A DNA stretch of 64,000 bases from Prorocentrum cordatum (GCA_963575745.1 CAUYUJ010022048.1:36001-100000); one strand, 5' to 3'; positions 20,040 through 31,669 are shown, counted from the stretch's first letter. Numbers and translations: made by a program. Notes: generated from the sequence alone by a model not told the origin.

Positions 20040-20510
20040 GAGGAGAGAGGGAGACAAGGAGGGAGGAGGCAGAAGGGAGCGGAGGACGGAGAGGGGGACG
20101 AGGAGGGAGGAGGGAGAGTGACATAGGGAGGACGAGGGAGGAGGGGGAGGAGGAGGAGGAAGAGGAGGAGGAGGAGGAGGAGGAGGAGGAGGAGGAGAGG
20201 AAAGGAGGTGAAGAGGATGAGGATGAGGATGAGGAGGAGGAGGAGGAGGAGGAGGAGGAGGAGGAGAAGGAGAGGGTGGAAGAGGAGAGAGGAGGGGGAG
20301 GAGGAGGGAGGAGGAGGATGAGAGGAAGAGGAGGAGGAGGAGGAGGAGGAGGAGGAGGAGGAGAAGGAGGAAGAGGAGGTGGTGGAAGAGGAGGAGGAGG
20401 AGGAGGAGGAGGAGGAGGACGAGGAGGAGGAGGAGGAGGACGAGGAGGAGGAGGACGAGGAGGCGGAGGAGGAGGAGGAGGAGGAGGAGGAAGAGGAGGA
20501 GGGGGCTCGG
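20040..20510. repeat. Large (GGA)n purine tract
   Basis: About 470 bp of GGA/GAG triplets with AAG, GAT and CGA interruptions. Confidence 0.95.
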
Positions 20511-20789
20511 CACCTCGGCACTGGCGCTCTTCGCCGCCGCTCCTCGCCGCCGCCGCCGTCGGGGCTGCCGCTGCTCGCCGCCGCCTTCGTCGTCGTGGCC
20601 GCTCGCAGCGCCAGAGGGTGCCGCGCAGCCTGGCGTGCCGCCCGCCGCCCCGGCCGCCGCGGCCGCCTCCGAGGCCCGCGCCGCCGGGGCGGGGCGCCTG
20701 GGGCCCAGTCGGGGCTCAAGAGACGGGGGGCAATGTCCCTAAGGGCTTGTCGACTTTTCGCCGATCGACTTGTGGGGAGCGAGCCAGAA

Positions 20790-20880
20790 AAATCCACGTA
20801 AATGCAGAGAAATCGAGGTAAATCCAGATAAATCCAGGCAAATCGAAACAAATCCGGGTAAATCCAAAGATCTCCGAGGA
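20790..20880. repeat. ~11-bp AAATCCAGGTA tandem repeat
   Basis: About seven degenerate AAATC(C/G)AGGTA units. Confidence 0.75.
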
Positions 20881-20974
20881 AAGGTGAAGCAACTCGCGGC
20901 CGCTCCAGCGCGAGTCGAAGGACGGCAGAAGTCGTTAAGCCTTTAACGACAATGCAAACGGGGGTCAGCCAGAG

Positions 20975-21130
20975 CTCCGTTGCTTGCAGGATCCTGCAGG
21001 GCCAGGGTCGCACCGACCTGGGCTCTGGCAGAGGATCCTGCAGGATCCTGCAGGATTCTTCGCCTGGGCCCGGGTTTGGGCGCAGGATCTTGCAGGATCC
21101 TGAAGGGCCCGGCTGACCTTGGTCTGGAAT
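20975..21130. repeat. GCAGGATCCT-rich dispersed repeat
   Basis: Multiple TGCAGGATCCTGCAGGATC words ending in CTGACCTTGGTCTGGAATGA. 26300-26410 carries the same order with CTGACCCTGGTCTGGAGTGA, so the two are copies of one element. Confidence 0.65.
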
Positions 21131-21584
21131 GACCAGGGGCAGACGATCCCTGACCCAGGCGGGGAATGGGGCGGCAGGGAGGGGCGGAGGGAGGGATGGG
21201 AGGGAGGGAGCGCCGAAGAAGGGAGGGAGGGAGGAGGGGGCAATGCTGAAACGCTGCCGAGCGCGCTCGAGCGCTAGACCAACAGCCCCGACCGCCAGCA
21301 CTGCGACCGTCACGACCACCCTGGCTGTCGCGACAGGCATCCGTCAGGGCTGTTCGCCTTGCGCTTTCTGGCTCAGGCTTGTTTTTGTTTTCCGGCAGTG
21401 GTCCCCACCTTGGTTTGGCACTTTGCCTAGGCCCCGCTGGCCTTGAGAGTGTTTTTTCTGACCATCTTTCTGCTCCCCTCCCCTCGCATGGGAGGGAGGG
21501 AGGGAGGAGAGAGGAGGATCAGGACGGACGAAAGCGAGGGGGGAGAGAAGAAGGTTGGGAGGAGGATGGAAAAAGAGAGCGATG

Positions 21585-21700
21585 AGGAAGAGGAGGAGGA
21601 GGAGGAGGAGGAAGAGGAGGAGGAAAATGAGGAGGAGGAGGAGGAGGAGGAGGAGGAGGAGGAGGAGGAGGAGGAGGAGGAGGAGGAGGAGAGGACGATG
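21585..21700. repeat. (GGA)n tract
   Basis: Purine triplet run; flanking G-rich sequence from 21480. Confidence 0.9.
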
Positions 21701-21904
21701 AGGGAAGAATGGAAGGGAGGAGGGAAGAAGAGAGGGAGGAAGAACCAGAAGGAGGCCCCAGCCGACGTGCCCGCTCCTTCCAGTTTCGGCGCGTCGCTTT
21801 TGGAGGACCTCGCCCGAGAGTCGGTGGGATTGAGGGTCGGGGAGGGGAGGGGCACGCGGGCCCCCCATCGCCACGCTCGGGTGGAGCTGCCCGCGCAGGA
21901 GCAC

Positions 21905-22075
21905 TTATCAGGAGGGAAAGAAGCACACAGACACACTTAATCTTCGATTCCCCAGAAAATATGGGAAAATATGGGAAGTGGGGGGGAAGACAGAAACCCA
22001 GAAAATATAGGAAAATATGGGGAATAGTTTTATTTGTGTGTATTTATTTGTGTGTCCTGGGGCCCCTTCAACTTA
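21905..22075 (+). repeat. Dispersed repeat R2, copy
   Basis: GCACACAGACACACTTAATC, CAGAAAATATGGGAAAATAT, GGGAAGTGGGGGGGAAGACA and TTGTGTGTCCTGGGGCCCCT are shared nearly base for base with 25505-25690, and in degenerate form with 11147-11320. Confidence 0.85.
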
Positions 22076-22382
22076 CTCCGTCCATCCCTCCCCCCGCTCG
22101 CGACACGCAGCTCTTGCGGCAGACGTCCGAGGACTGCTGGAAAGTGCGGGGTGGGGGCGCGGAGAAGGACCTGCTGTTCAGGCTACTTTGATGTCGTCTT
22201 CCGCCCTCCTTTGCCCTCGCCGTCTCCGCCATATCCTCGCGGAAACAGCCGCCCCATGTTCCCGAGGCGGAAATCTCCGCCCCACGCTTTCGCATCGTTT
22301 GGGGTGTGTTTCCGCTGCAGTTGGCGAGTAGGCTTGGTCGTGGACAAAAAGCCTAGGGCCCACACTGCAGCCGTCCTCCCGT

Positions 22383-22425
22383 GCGGAGGAGGAGGAGGAG
22401 GAGGAGGAGGAGGAGGAGGAGGAGT
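22383..22425. repeat. (GGA)14 microsatellite
   Basis: Near-perfect GGA run. Confidence 0.9.
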
Positions 22426-23227
22426 GGGCAGATCAGGGGCACCGTTAGGAGAGGGAAGCATCGACCCCCGATCGCCCATCCATCGTCGATCTTGGCTCGA
22501 TTGCCCACCCCGCCCAGGATCATGCGGACGTGCCATCCCCGGCCCATTGCCGATCCATCGGCGATACATCGCCGATTCGAGCCCGATGTTCCCCATACGC
22601 CGGTGCCATGTGCCCCCCTCGACAGCCCCCTCAGTGGAGGGGATTCTGCTAGGATCACCTGCCGCGCGTCGTGGACGAAAAACGCGCCCGCGGCCTCGCG
22701 GGCTGGGCCCCTGGGCCCCGACCCTGGGGATGCGGGGCGCTTCTCCGCGGACGCCCCGCGCGGAAGGTAACTATGTGCGACCGCGTACATCCGCAGGATG
22801 GCGCTCCAGAAGCCAGACCCCGCGAGGGCTAAGGCCCAGACCCCCGATGTCATGTTTTTTGTCTGACTTGGCATCGTTGGGACGTGTGCATCTCTACCTC
22901 GTCGAGGACCATTGGAGAGCATCTTGACTCATCGTCGAAAAACGAGTGCAACACGTCGAAAAATACACGGGCAATGGACGTCCGAGCGATGGCAAGTTGA
23001 ACATGAACCCCCAAGTGGTCAGGAGCCCTTCCTGGGGACTTCGCTTTTCAGCTCGAGCTGGGCGTCGCGCAATGGGCTTGCGATCGGGGAGGGGGGGCAG
23101 CGAGGGCTGCCCCCCCCCCCTTCCGAGCGACGCCCCATCGAGCTGTGACTTGACAGCCCCGGGGCCCGGCGAGGGCCCCCAGCGGCCCAGAATCGCAGAA
23201 AACCTCTCGGCGTGCGACGTGCATGCC

Positions 23228-23422
23228 TCGGGCCGGGCGAAAGGGGGGGTTTGGGAAAGGGGGGGTTACGAAATTTGCTGCATGCAGCTGGTTTCGGCCT
23301 CACCGAGGGGCCCATTCCTCGATACATAGCCGCCTCCGGCGCCGGGAGGCGCCGGGAAAATCAGCTACGTGAGCTGATTCTCAAACCCCCCCTTTGCTAT
23401 CCCCCCCTTTCGCCCGACCCGA
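23228..23422. mobile_element. 195-bp MITE-like element, copy 1
   Basis: Ends are ~40-bp inverted repeats: TCGGGCCGGGCGAAAGGGGG on the left and, reversed, TCGGGTCGGGCGAAAGGGGG on the right, with about 35 of 40 positions pairing. The interior contains TGCTGCATGCAGC and the hairpin AATCAGCTACGTGAGCTGATT-type arms (AATCAGCT / AGCTGATT). It has no coding capacity. Copy 2 at 27657-27851 has exactly the same length and about 97% identity. Confidence 0.88.
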
Positions 23423-23439
23423 TCCTCCCCAGATGGTCT

Positions 23440-23630
23440 GGTACCAGAAATTTTCGGTAGCGATTTCGACGCACCCCGAATTTCGGTAGCGACCGGATCT
23501 TCGTTTGAGGGCGTTCAGATAGCGGATTTCAGAACGGTCTGATGCCGGTATTGGGCGCTACGTTTCGGTATTTCGGTAGCGACCGATCCCTGCGGAGCGC
23601 TACCGGAAATTTTCGGTAGCGGACCATCAG
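23440..23630. repeat. TTTCGGTAGCGACC interspersed short repeat
   Basis: At least five copies of ATTTTCGGTAGCG or ATTTCGGTAGCGACC within 190 bp, one followed by an inverted form (CGCTACCGGAAATTTTCGGT). Confidence 0.75.
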
Positions 23631-23950
23631 GGTCGTCCTCGGTTCCGTAGAGGAGATTTCTTCACGCCGGCGGCTTCCATGGAGGCCCATGGCAAAAGAC
23701 GCCCTGCTTGCCCCCAGGGTGCTTCGGGTTTCTGGGGGTTCGATGGTTTTGCCATGGAAGGCGTGCCACTCCTCACCAGAAGTCCATGGATGCCGTCAGA
23801 GCGAGTGCCACCATGCAAGAGGAGGCCAAGGAAGGACACGGCCGAAGGAACATAAGAACGGGGCGGGTGGCTCAGGGGTCAGATCGTTCCCCGAGCGTGG
23901 TCGAAGAAGAAGCACACACGGAGCGAGCATAACGTCAGTTCTCGGACTTT

Positions 23951-24082
23951 CGGAGATCCGCGCGGACTTCTTGGATCGGCGCTGGGCCCCCCTGGCGCGG
24001 CCTCTGGCGCCGCCCCTGGCGCGCTCGGCGCGCCGGGGGAGGAGGGGCCAGCGCAGATCCAAGAAATCCGCGCGGACCTCCG
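23951..24082. mobile_element. Foldback element, TCCGCGCGGA family, copy 1
   Basis: Arms 23951-23989 and 24044-24082 are inverted copies (GGAGATCCGCGCGGACTTCT versus reversed GGAGGTCCGCGCGGATTTCT) with about four differences. They enclose a ~54-bp GGCGC-rich loop. Confidence 0.8.
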
Positions 24083-24669
24083 ACGGGGTATGCTCATGTC
24101 ACTCATGTCTGGTCTTCCGCCGAACACGCAAGAAGCGCACTGGAGACGCCCCCCGAACGCGTCGCGAGCAGATCTCGACAGAAGTTACGGCCCTGGTCGG
24201 CCTCTGGAGGCCCTCTTGCGACAGCTCAGGCCCTGGCGCTCTGGCCCTCCGTCGTGTTGTAGGGCCGGCGCCCCAGCGAGAGGCAACAAGCTGGACGGGG
24301 GGCGGAGGCCTGTCCCGGAGTCGGCTGCACGTATGAATGATCTTGCTCCAGAGCGATAGCTGGTGCGGGCACGCTGGGGCTCTCACATGGCTGAGTGCGA
24401 TGCGAGACCAGCGACTTGCGCGGCTCGGGTTTGGCCTCCCCGCGGCCACGGAAAGTCGCGCACCAGAGGTCATTCAGGCACAGGGTCATTCTTGCGAGAA
24501 GCCGACCAGAAGCACCGCTCGAGTGCACTCAGCTAGACGGGGTACCTGTCGCCAGCCTCTGAAAGAACCAACCGAGGTTGGGGGGAAAGAACCAATTGAG
24601 GACAACTGCGATGATTGTGATGGTGGCGATATTGGTGATGCGCTCACGAGTTGGCGACGATGTAAGACG

Positions 24670-24830
24670 ACAATGCTGACGAGACACCACGTGTCACCGA
24701 CGGGGCACCGACAGGACACCGACGGGACAAAACTGCGGGACACACCCAGCCACCGCCCGCGGATAGCGACGGGACACCGACGGTACACCACGGAAGGACA
24801 CCACAGCGGGACACACCTGGCCACACGGGC
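24670..24830. repeat. CGACGGGACACC short tandem repeat
   Basis: About nine degenerate GACGGGACACCGACAGG-like modules. Confidence 0.75.
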
Positions 24831-25504
24831 CCACCGTAGGGGTGGTCTTTTGCCTTGACCCTCCCTAGCCACAGGAGAGTCGTTCCTCTCGCCCGTCCAC
24901 GCACCTCAAGACAAGAACCCGAAACCGAAGCTGAATTCCCGGTGGGGAGCTCTCCGCTCCATTTCGGTCTCACCCCCAAACCTCCGATTTGCTTCTCCCT
25001 GGGCTCATTCAGGGGAGAGGAGCCAGGGTAGAGCGAAATGGCCCGGGCAAGCCACAGCGAGCGCCTGCCCCCAAGCTGGGGGGGGGGGGGGGGGGCGCAT
25101 CCCGCAGCCGAGCAAGGTGGGACCCACCTCCGCCGTTCCTCGGGACGGTCCCCCGCTGGTTTTCAGCATCATCGTTCCCCACACATGCTCGCGTCGTGGA
25201 AAAAATACACGACGGGAGTTGATGTTATTGTTTTTGTTATTGTTTTCGGCCCTCGGGGGCCCTCGCCGAGCCCAAGGACCGTCAAAAGACGATGCAGGAT
25301 GTAAACACTGGCCCCAGGGAAAGGGTCAGGACTCGTGGGGGCCGCGTGTGGAAAACAGTCAGGACGTCGCATGTCTGGGTTCCCAGCCCTGCGTGCTTTC
25401 AGCGCGCGGGCACACGCCGTCTTGCTCCGCGGGGCGGAGGCGGACCCCGGCCACCCCCGGGTCGGGCCACTCCTGCCACGCGGCATCTTGATGCCGATGG
25501 CGTG

Positions 25505-25690
25505 AGGCCCATGTTTCAGGAGGGGAAAAAACACACAGACACAATTAATCGTCGATTCCCAAGAAAATATGGGAAAATATGGGAAGTGGGGGGGAAGACA
25601 AAAACACAGAAAGTATATGGAAATATGGGGAATCCGGTTGTTTGTGTGTATTTAAGTTATTTGTGTGTCCCAGGGCCCCTTCAATGTTGT
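25505..25690 (+). repeat. Dispersed repeat R2, copy
   Basis: Close to 21905-22075: CACACAGACACAATTAATCG, AAGAAAATATGGGAAAATAT, GGAAGTGGGGGGGAAGACAA and TTTGTGTGTCCCAGGGCCCC. Confidence 0.85.
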
Positions 25691-26129
25691 CAAGACAACA
25701 TCGCCGGCCTGGTGTTGCTTTTCGGGGGGAGAGCCCCCCTGGTGGCCCCGTCGGGGCGGCAGCGGGGGGAGCGGGAGGAATCTGCGGCACCAGGCAGGGA
25801 CGGGAGCAGGAGCCGGGCGCAGGGGCGGTTGTGCAGCCAGTGCGCCGAGATAAGCCGACAGCCCAACCTTGGCCTCACGCGGGGCCAGGGTGGTCGGGCC
25901 GGTCTTCCGATCTAGGCCAGGCAGCCCATGCTTCGCCGAGGCTCGCCGCCCCTGGGCAAGTGCCCCATTCCTTCCCTGTTCGTGGTTCCTCATATTATGG
26001 TAGGTAGCACGGTGATCGTTTTCTTATTCCTTGTTTAGCCGATCGGCGCGGGCCCTCGGACCCCCCCTCCCCCTCCCGTGGAGTAGATCCTGGCTGTTGT
26101 TGGCGCCCGTTTTAGGCAGAGCAGGCGGA

Positions 26130-26275
26130 GTCGGAGCTCTCCTCCTCCGGCTCCTCCTCGCTCCTCCTTCCTCCTCCTCGTCCTCCTCGCTCCTCCCCCT
26201 CCTCCTCCTCGCTCCTCCTCCGCCTCCTCGCTCCTCCTCCTCGCTCCTCCTCCCCCTCCTCGCTTTCCCTCCTCC
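26130..26275. repeat. (CTC)n polypyrimidine tract
   Basis: CTC/TCC triplets with GCTCCT interruptions. Followed at 26300-26410 by a copy of the GCAGGATCCT-rich element. Confidence 0.9.
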
Positions 26276-26410
26276 TTCAAGAGACGGGGGTCCGTCTGAG
26301 CGCCAGGTCTTGCAGGATCTTCCAGTGCCAGGGGTACACTGACCTGGGGTCGGGCGCAGCATCCCGCAGAATCCTGCAAGGCCTAACTGACCCTGGTCTG
26401 GAGTGACCAG

Positions 26411-27556
26411 GTTAGAAGATCCCAGTTCGAGTTCAACTCCAGCGTCCAAGTTTCCGACTCCAGCTCCCTATTGTCTGACTCCGGCCGAGTTCCGAGTTCA
26501 GACTTGAGGCGCCCCGGCGCCCGTCGTTTTCCTTACAGGGGACGCCCCCTGGGCGACATCGGCGCCGCTCCGCTCCGTTGGAGGAGGAGGCGGCGAGGAG
26601 CAAGACGTCGAGGGCGGCGAGGGGGGGAGGCCGCGCGGCCGCCGCTCGCGGAGGCCAACGTCGAGGCCGAGGCGCAGCCCATCACCATCCAAGTCAAGAA
26701 CGTGCCCCCCGCGCCCGCCGCTTTCGCGGCCCTCTTCTGCGTCCACATCCTCCGCGGACACGTGCTTCCGTCGTCGTCCTCCTCGCCCTCCTCGTCCCCC
26801 CCCCTCTGCTCTTCTTTACCGTCCCGCTCCGCCCTCGCGCTGCACCCCCCCCTCCTTCCCCCCGCTCGCCCATGGCATCCCCCCCCCCCCACAAGGCTCG
26901 AGGTCGGCATCCCTGTCGTTCCCTGTCGTCGCCCCCTCTCTTCCTGCTGCTCACCATTCCCCCGTTGCGCCTCCTCCCCCCTCCCCCCTCCTGAAGCCTG
27001 GCCCCCGTGCATCGACGAGGGCCACACGCTGGAGCCACCACTCTCTTGGCCGAGATCCTGGACCAGCCGGCTCGAGGCCCGTCCCCAGCAGCAGCCCCCC
27101 CTCCCGGCGCGATGCGCCGCCGCGCCCCAGGTCAAAGGCGACGTGTCCTTCACGGTGGCCGCCGACGGGGGCTGGAGCGCCGCCCGGCTGCAGCAGGCGG
27201 CGGCGGTCGCCCGCGGCCAGCCGCGGAGGACGGGCAGGGCAGCGGGGGAGCAGGAGCAGGAGCGGGAGCAGAAGCAGGAGCATCAGCCGATCGCAAATAG
27301 AGAGGGCGTGGATTAGCGACGGGTCCCGTTCCATGGGAAATCGCGGAGTTCCGCCGCCGACCGAGGTGGCACCGGCCGCACTCTGGGGAGGAGGGCACCT
27401 CCCCCGATCCATGGCTCTGGCGACTGCGCGCCAAATTCATGGATTGCTCATCCATGTTTGCGCGCCCCGCAGAGCAGGAGTAGGGGAGGAGGCCTCCTCT
27501 CGATTGCACCATGCCAGAATCATCGCGGATGAACGAACACCACAAACATAGACTTG
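26411..27556. other. No confident gene; weak plus-strand exon-like segments
   Basis: A plus-strand frame has two natural-looking pieces (AEAQPITIQVKNVPPAPAAF near 26670-26730; QVKGDVSFTVAADGGWSAAR near 27128-27190). They are separated by C-rich low complexity, lack an ATG and match no family I know. They could be exons or chance. Confidence 0.3.
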
Positions 27557-27598
27557 TGGCGCTCCGCGCGGATTTTTTGGGATCCGCGCGGACCGCCA
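27557..27598. mobile_element. Foldback element, TCCGCGCGGA family, copy 2
   Basis: Arms TGGCGCTCCGCGCGGAT (27557-27573) and its inverted partner (27582-27598) enclose TTTTTGGG. Weaker pairing (CACAAAcATA with TTATTTGTGTG) extends the arms to about 27530-27640. Motifs are shared with 23951-24082. Confidence 0.75.
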
Positions 27599-27656
27599 AA
27601 CGCTTATTTGTGTGCCGTGTTTGCTCCTCGACCCCCACGATTCCACCATGTCACGA

Positions 27657-27851
27657 TCGGGTCGGGCGAAAGGGGGGGATTGGGAAAGGGGGGGTTACGA
27701 AATTTGCTGCATGCAGCTGGTTTCGGCCTCACCGAGGGGCCCATTCCTCGATACATAGCCGCCTCCGGCGCCGGGATGCGCCGGGAAAATCAGCTACTTG
27801 AGCTGATTCTCAAACCCCCCATTTGCTATCCCCCCCCTTCGCCCGACCCGA
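27657..27851. mobile_element. 195-bp MITE-like element, copy 2
   Basis: Same length, ends and interior as 23228-23422 with only about six or seven base changes. Inverted ends TCGGGTCGGGCGAA...TTCGCCCGACCCGA. No coding capacity. A target duplication is not obvious at either copy. Confidence 0.88.
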
Positions 27852-28084
27852 CTCGAGCAAGGTCTGCAGCGAACCAGCTCGAAGCAGGCCGGACGATGCG
27901 GGGGCGCCAAGGGGCGGGCAGCACCCAGCTCCTCGGCCCCCTGGGCGCCCGCGTGGCCCCAGGCCCTGGCCTTGGCCGAGCTTCCGTCCGCCCCCCCCCG
28001 TCCCCCCCTTCTTGCCCACTCCTCGGGAGGCAGGCCGCTCCGTGCCCCATGCCGAGAGGGGGAGGAGCTCCGGGAGGAGGAAGA

Positions 28085-28190
28085 AGGAGGTGGAGGAAGA
28101 ACGGGAGGAGGGGAAGGAGAAGAAGGAGGAGGAGGAGGAGGAGGAGAACGAGGAGGAGGAGCGAGGAGGATAAGGAGGAGCAGGAGGAGG
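28085..28190. repeat. (GGA)n tract
   Basis: GGA/GAA purine triplets. Confidence 0.9.
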
Positions 28191-28696
28191 GACGTGGGAG
28201 AACGGAGAGACCCAGCCCCCTTCCCCCTCCCTCTCCATCCCGCCATCAGGGCCGCCCTTGCGCCACCTGCGCCAGGCGGTCGTGGCGGCCGCGCCGGCCG
28301 GGCTCGTGGAGGAGGGCAAGATTCTCGCCCGCCGCTCAGTTCGAGGCGGCAGGGATGGGAGGCTCGATCGACTTGCGGAGACCAAGCTAAGCAAATCGAG
28401 GTAAGTTCATATATGACCCGCATCAATCCATCATGTATTCAATTCTTGAGATTCCATAGATCTCGACGGGCACCTGCAGAACGCAGGGGGGATGGGCGAT
28501 TCGACGCTCGAGGTTTGCGGACGTGCTCGCTGCTTCTCGTCTGCCTTCAAGCCCCAGTGTGCCCTCCAGCAGTTGCGCCTCGCCGCGGGGCGTCTGGGGT
28601 TGCCCGACTCGTCCACAAAAGCCGCCAGTTACCCGAGTTGTGACCCGAAAGCCAGACTACGAGGATCATGAGGGGCGCCGTGAAGGCAAATCATCT

Positions 28697-28826
28697 TTAG
28701 GGAAACGGGTCCTCGGGTTTTTGTCGTCTTCGAGCTCTCGGGGCTCTCCACGGGTTCCGGGACCATCAAAAATGAAGAATTGAGCCTGGGGGAAGGCCCC
28801 CAGGGTCCAGGACCCGTTTCCCTGAG
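28697..28826. repeat. Spaced inverted repeat (~17-bp arms)
   Basis: TTAGGGAAACGGGTCCT near 28697 pairs with AGGACCCGTTTCCCTGA near 28811 with one mismatch. The ~95-bp centre itself has TGGGGG/CCCCCA pairing, so the segment is a candidate small foldback element. Confidence 0.65.
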
Positions 28827-29364
28827 GACCCGCTCTTTTCATGCCACGAGGGGCGGGGGGGATCTTTCAGACGATTCGGCCAGGCTTGCGCGGATGTCCC
28901 CAGAAGCCTACGGAAGCTTTTGGAGGACCAAACGGGCCCCCAATTCAGAAAAGCCCATAACCTCGATCTTTGAACGTCAGTCCTCAGCAGGAGTAGGAGG
29001 AGTACGCGATCGATCACAAGGGTCCACGCGCTCAAGGCTCTGGGGCTTGGCCAAAGATGACGCGCTTCGCCCTCGGGCACAGGCTTCGGCCGACCTCTGA
29101 TTGCCCCCTCATCACCGAGAGGGGCCCGACAGCTCACCCCGCCACGGAACGCGCGGATTTGCCACGGGGGACCTCTCGCCGAATGTTAAAAATCATCCAA
29201 GAATAGTCCAAAAATAGTCTGGGGACTATTTTTTTGCTTGTTTTTTTTGCCTTTTTGGTATATTGTTGGGGTATCTTCAATTTTTCGTCGAAAATCCCCC
29301 TGTTTGGGGGACACGCCGGACATAACCTGGAGCCGGCGCCCCCCTCACGCTGCCCCCCCTCGAT

Positions 29365-29560
29365 GGGGGGGGGGGGGGCGCTGTCCAGGCGCTGGGCAGC
29401 GCGGCGGGATGGGACCCGCCATGGTGGGACTCCGCCGCGCGCAGAGGGGGGGGAGGGCTTCGTAGAAGCACCCCTGCGTCTTAGGAGGCGAAGGCCTTTA
29501 TAGGGTGGGGGGGGGAGGGCTTCCGAGAAGCACCCCTGCTTCTTAGAAGTCGAAGGCCTT
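29365..29560. repeat. Poly-G and duplicated GAGAAGCACCCCTGC unit
   Basis: A G-run near 29365-29380, then two ~68-bp units with GGGAGGGCTTC, GAGAAGCACCCCTGC and GGCGAAGGCCT. A related unit lies at 44560-44620. Confidence 0.6.
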
Positions 29561-31660
29561 ATGTATGTAGACGCAAGGCTGGCGCCTTCTAAGGAGCAGC
29601 CTCCTCCTAAGAAGCCCTCCCCAATATGCCTCCACCCTCCTTGTGCGCACCGCCATGGGACAGAGCTCTCTCCTCTGGGGGCTGCCCGGCATCCTGCCGG
29701 GGCCGTTCCTCCGCGGGCGGGCAAGAGGCAAACGGTGGCCTTCTCTTAGTCTCAGGCCCCCACGGGCGGGCTCCCATCGGGGCCGACCCGTGCGCGGTGG
29801 GGCAGCAGGGGCACGCCTTCTGCCCTGCGTGGCTTGTGCGGTGCCGCCTCTTGTAACGATGTCCTCAGCTTTGGCCCCGCCCTCAAGTTCGACGAGGCAG
29901 CGGGCGGGGGCAGCCGTCCAAGGCTCGCGGAGGAACACGAGGTCGCCTACGACGGTTGCGGCATCACGCTGGCCGTGCAGCGTTAATTTTGCCCGCGTTC
30001 GACTGGGTCGCTGACGCGCAGCTGTTCAAGTCTGCAGCGGAGGACAGGGCCGCTCGTGAAAATTGGTGTCCTGGTGGTCGTTTTGTCCAGTGGGCCTGGC
30101 CGGCAGGAAGCGTGTATAGTGGGTGCTGGTAAGCTGGGTGATGTCCTGAGCTGGTCGTGATGCTGTCCGATGCTCGCATTGCGCTCTTGCGCAGATTGGC
30201 GCGGCCGCTCCGTCCGATTCCGCCGGTTTTCTAAGCTGCCCTCTGAGCTTGCGTGCGCGGGCACACTCTAGGTCTCGGCCGCCGTATTAAATGTGCTTCG
30301 CTTCGTCACCGCGCGCGAGGCACCGAACGCCCCCCTCTTGGCCTGGCCGTTTCCTTGGTTGATGCTGGCGTATTTTGGTAGAGTGGTGGTGCGCACTGGA
30401 CGATGCCCAGCTTGATGGGCCGATCTTCCACCACCACCACCACCACAGGAAGGAACGGGAAGCGGCAGGAGAAGGAGGAAGGCCTACCCATCCTGTCTTT
30501 TTCCCCGTCCTACCTATGGTAGCAGTGGCGGAACATCGGCCCATCACAGCTGGACTTTCTCTCCCCTCCCCCCGCTAACGATGGCCAGCCGCGGCGTCCT
30601 GACCAAGTGCGCAGTGGAGGGCAGCGCCGCATGGTCGTGAGACCACCCTGTGGCCATCTTTTGGCGGTCCTGGGGCCCAGCAAGGGCCCCAAGACGCAAA
30701 AAACGGCTAGAAGCTGTCCTCCGTGATTTATCCACGACGCGAGCGAGTTTGCGTAGGCCCTCCGCTCCAGCGGGGGTCTGCGGCGCACGCGCGCGCGCAT
30801 GCGCGCGGCGGCGCGTCGAGTCGCCGCCTGGTCATGGGAGACACCCTCCGGCCTCGTGATGGTCAAGGGGCCTGGGGGCGTCGGGCGGTGCGGTGGGGTT
30901 CCCTTGCGCTGGCCCCAGGTTTCGTCCTCGGCGCCCGTGCGCGCAGCAATTCAGAGTCTGGCGGGTTGAGACAACGGTAGTCGGCCTTCGGGGTGACACC
31001 TTCGCCGCCACGGCTGGACGTAGTTCGGAAAGTTGGTGCAATTAGACCTCAGGAAGGGTCAAACGTAAGCCTTGCGCCGGACGGCGCGCGAGCAGGATGA
31101 AACAGAAAGCCATTAGCTCCGAAAAGCAGCACTATTCATAGCGGGTTCCACTTCTTTACTGCCGCTGTTCCGTTGTCGCGACAGGAAAATGCAGACAATG
31201 CCTCCAGGAAGCAGCCGCTGACAGACAATTGCGCGTGACCATGGTGCCCCGAGATTGTTTTGCGCATGTCCAGGAGGCGTCCAGGGACCGAGTTTGAGCT
31301 GAGGGTGTTTCAACTCGCCCTGCTACGTGAAGATCGGATCGGAGTCGTCCTGCTGCTTGAGGCTTTTTCAACTAGACTCAGGCAAGTTGACTTGCATGGC
31401 ATTTCTGTTCCCCCGTCGGTCGCCTTTTCCAACAGCGCTGGGCCGAAGCGGCGTGCAAGTGGGTCACGGCGTTCGTGAAGCCCTGATTTCTTCTCGGGCC
31501 ACACCAAGATCCCGCCCCCCCGCTCCCGCCCCCCATGCAAGCAAACTCGCCAGGGTCAGAAGGAAAATTGCATCCTTCAGGTGCCGCTCGAGGCTCTGGC
31601 CGTGGGCGCGGGCTACACGAACGGGCGGGCGGGGAGACGGTGGCCGGGTCACCGTCGCAC
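29561..31660. other. Gene-free spacer
   Basis: No coherent gene on either strand; only short frames. A CCACCACCACCACCAC patch at 30430-30446 with flanks resembles 19325-19360. Confidence 0.5.
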
Positions 31661-31669
31661 GGAGGTGGT

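Noticed and set aside
19916-21340. 474-codon minus-strand open frame
   Set aside because: Poly-Ser/Leu/Pro reading of a polypyrimidine tract plus the GCAGGATCCT repeat.
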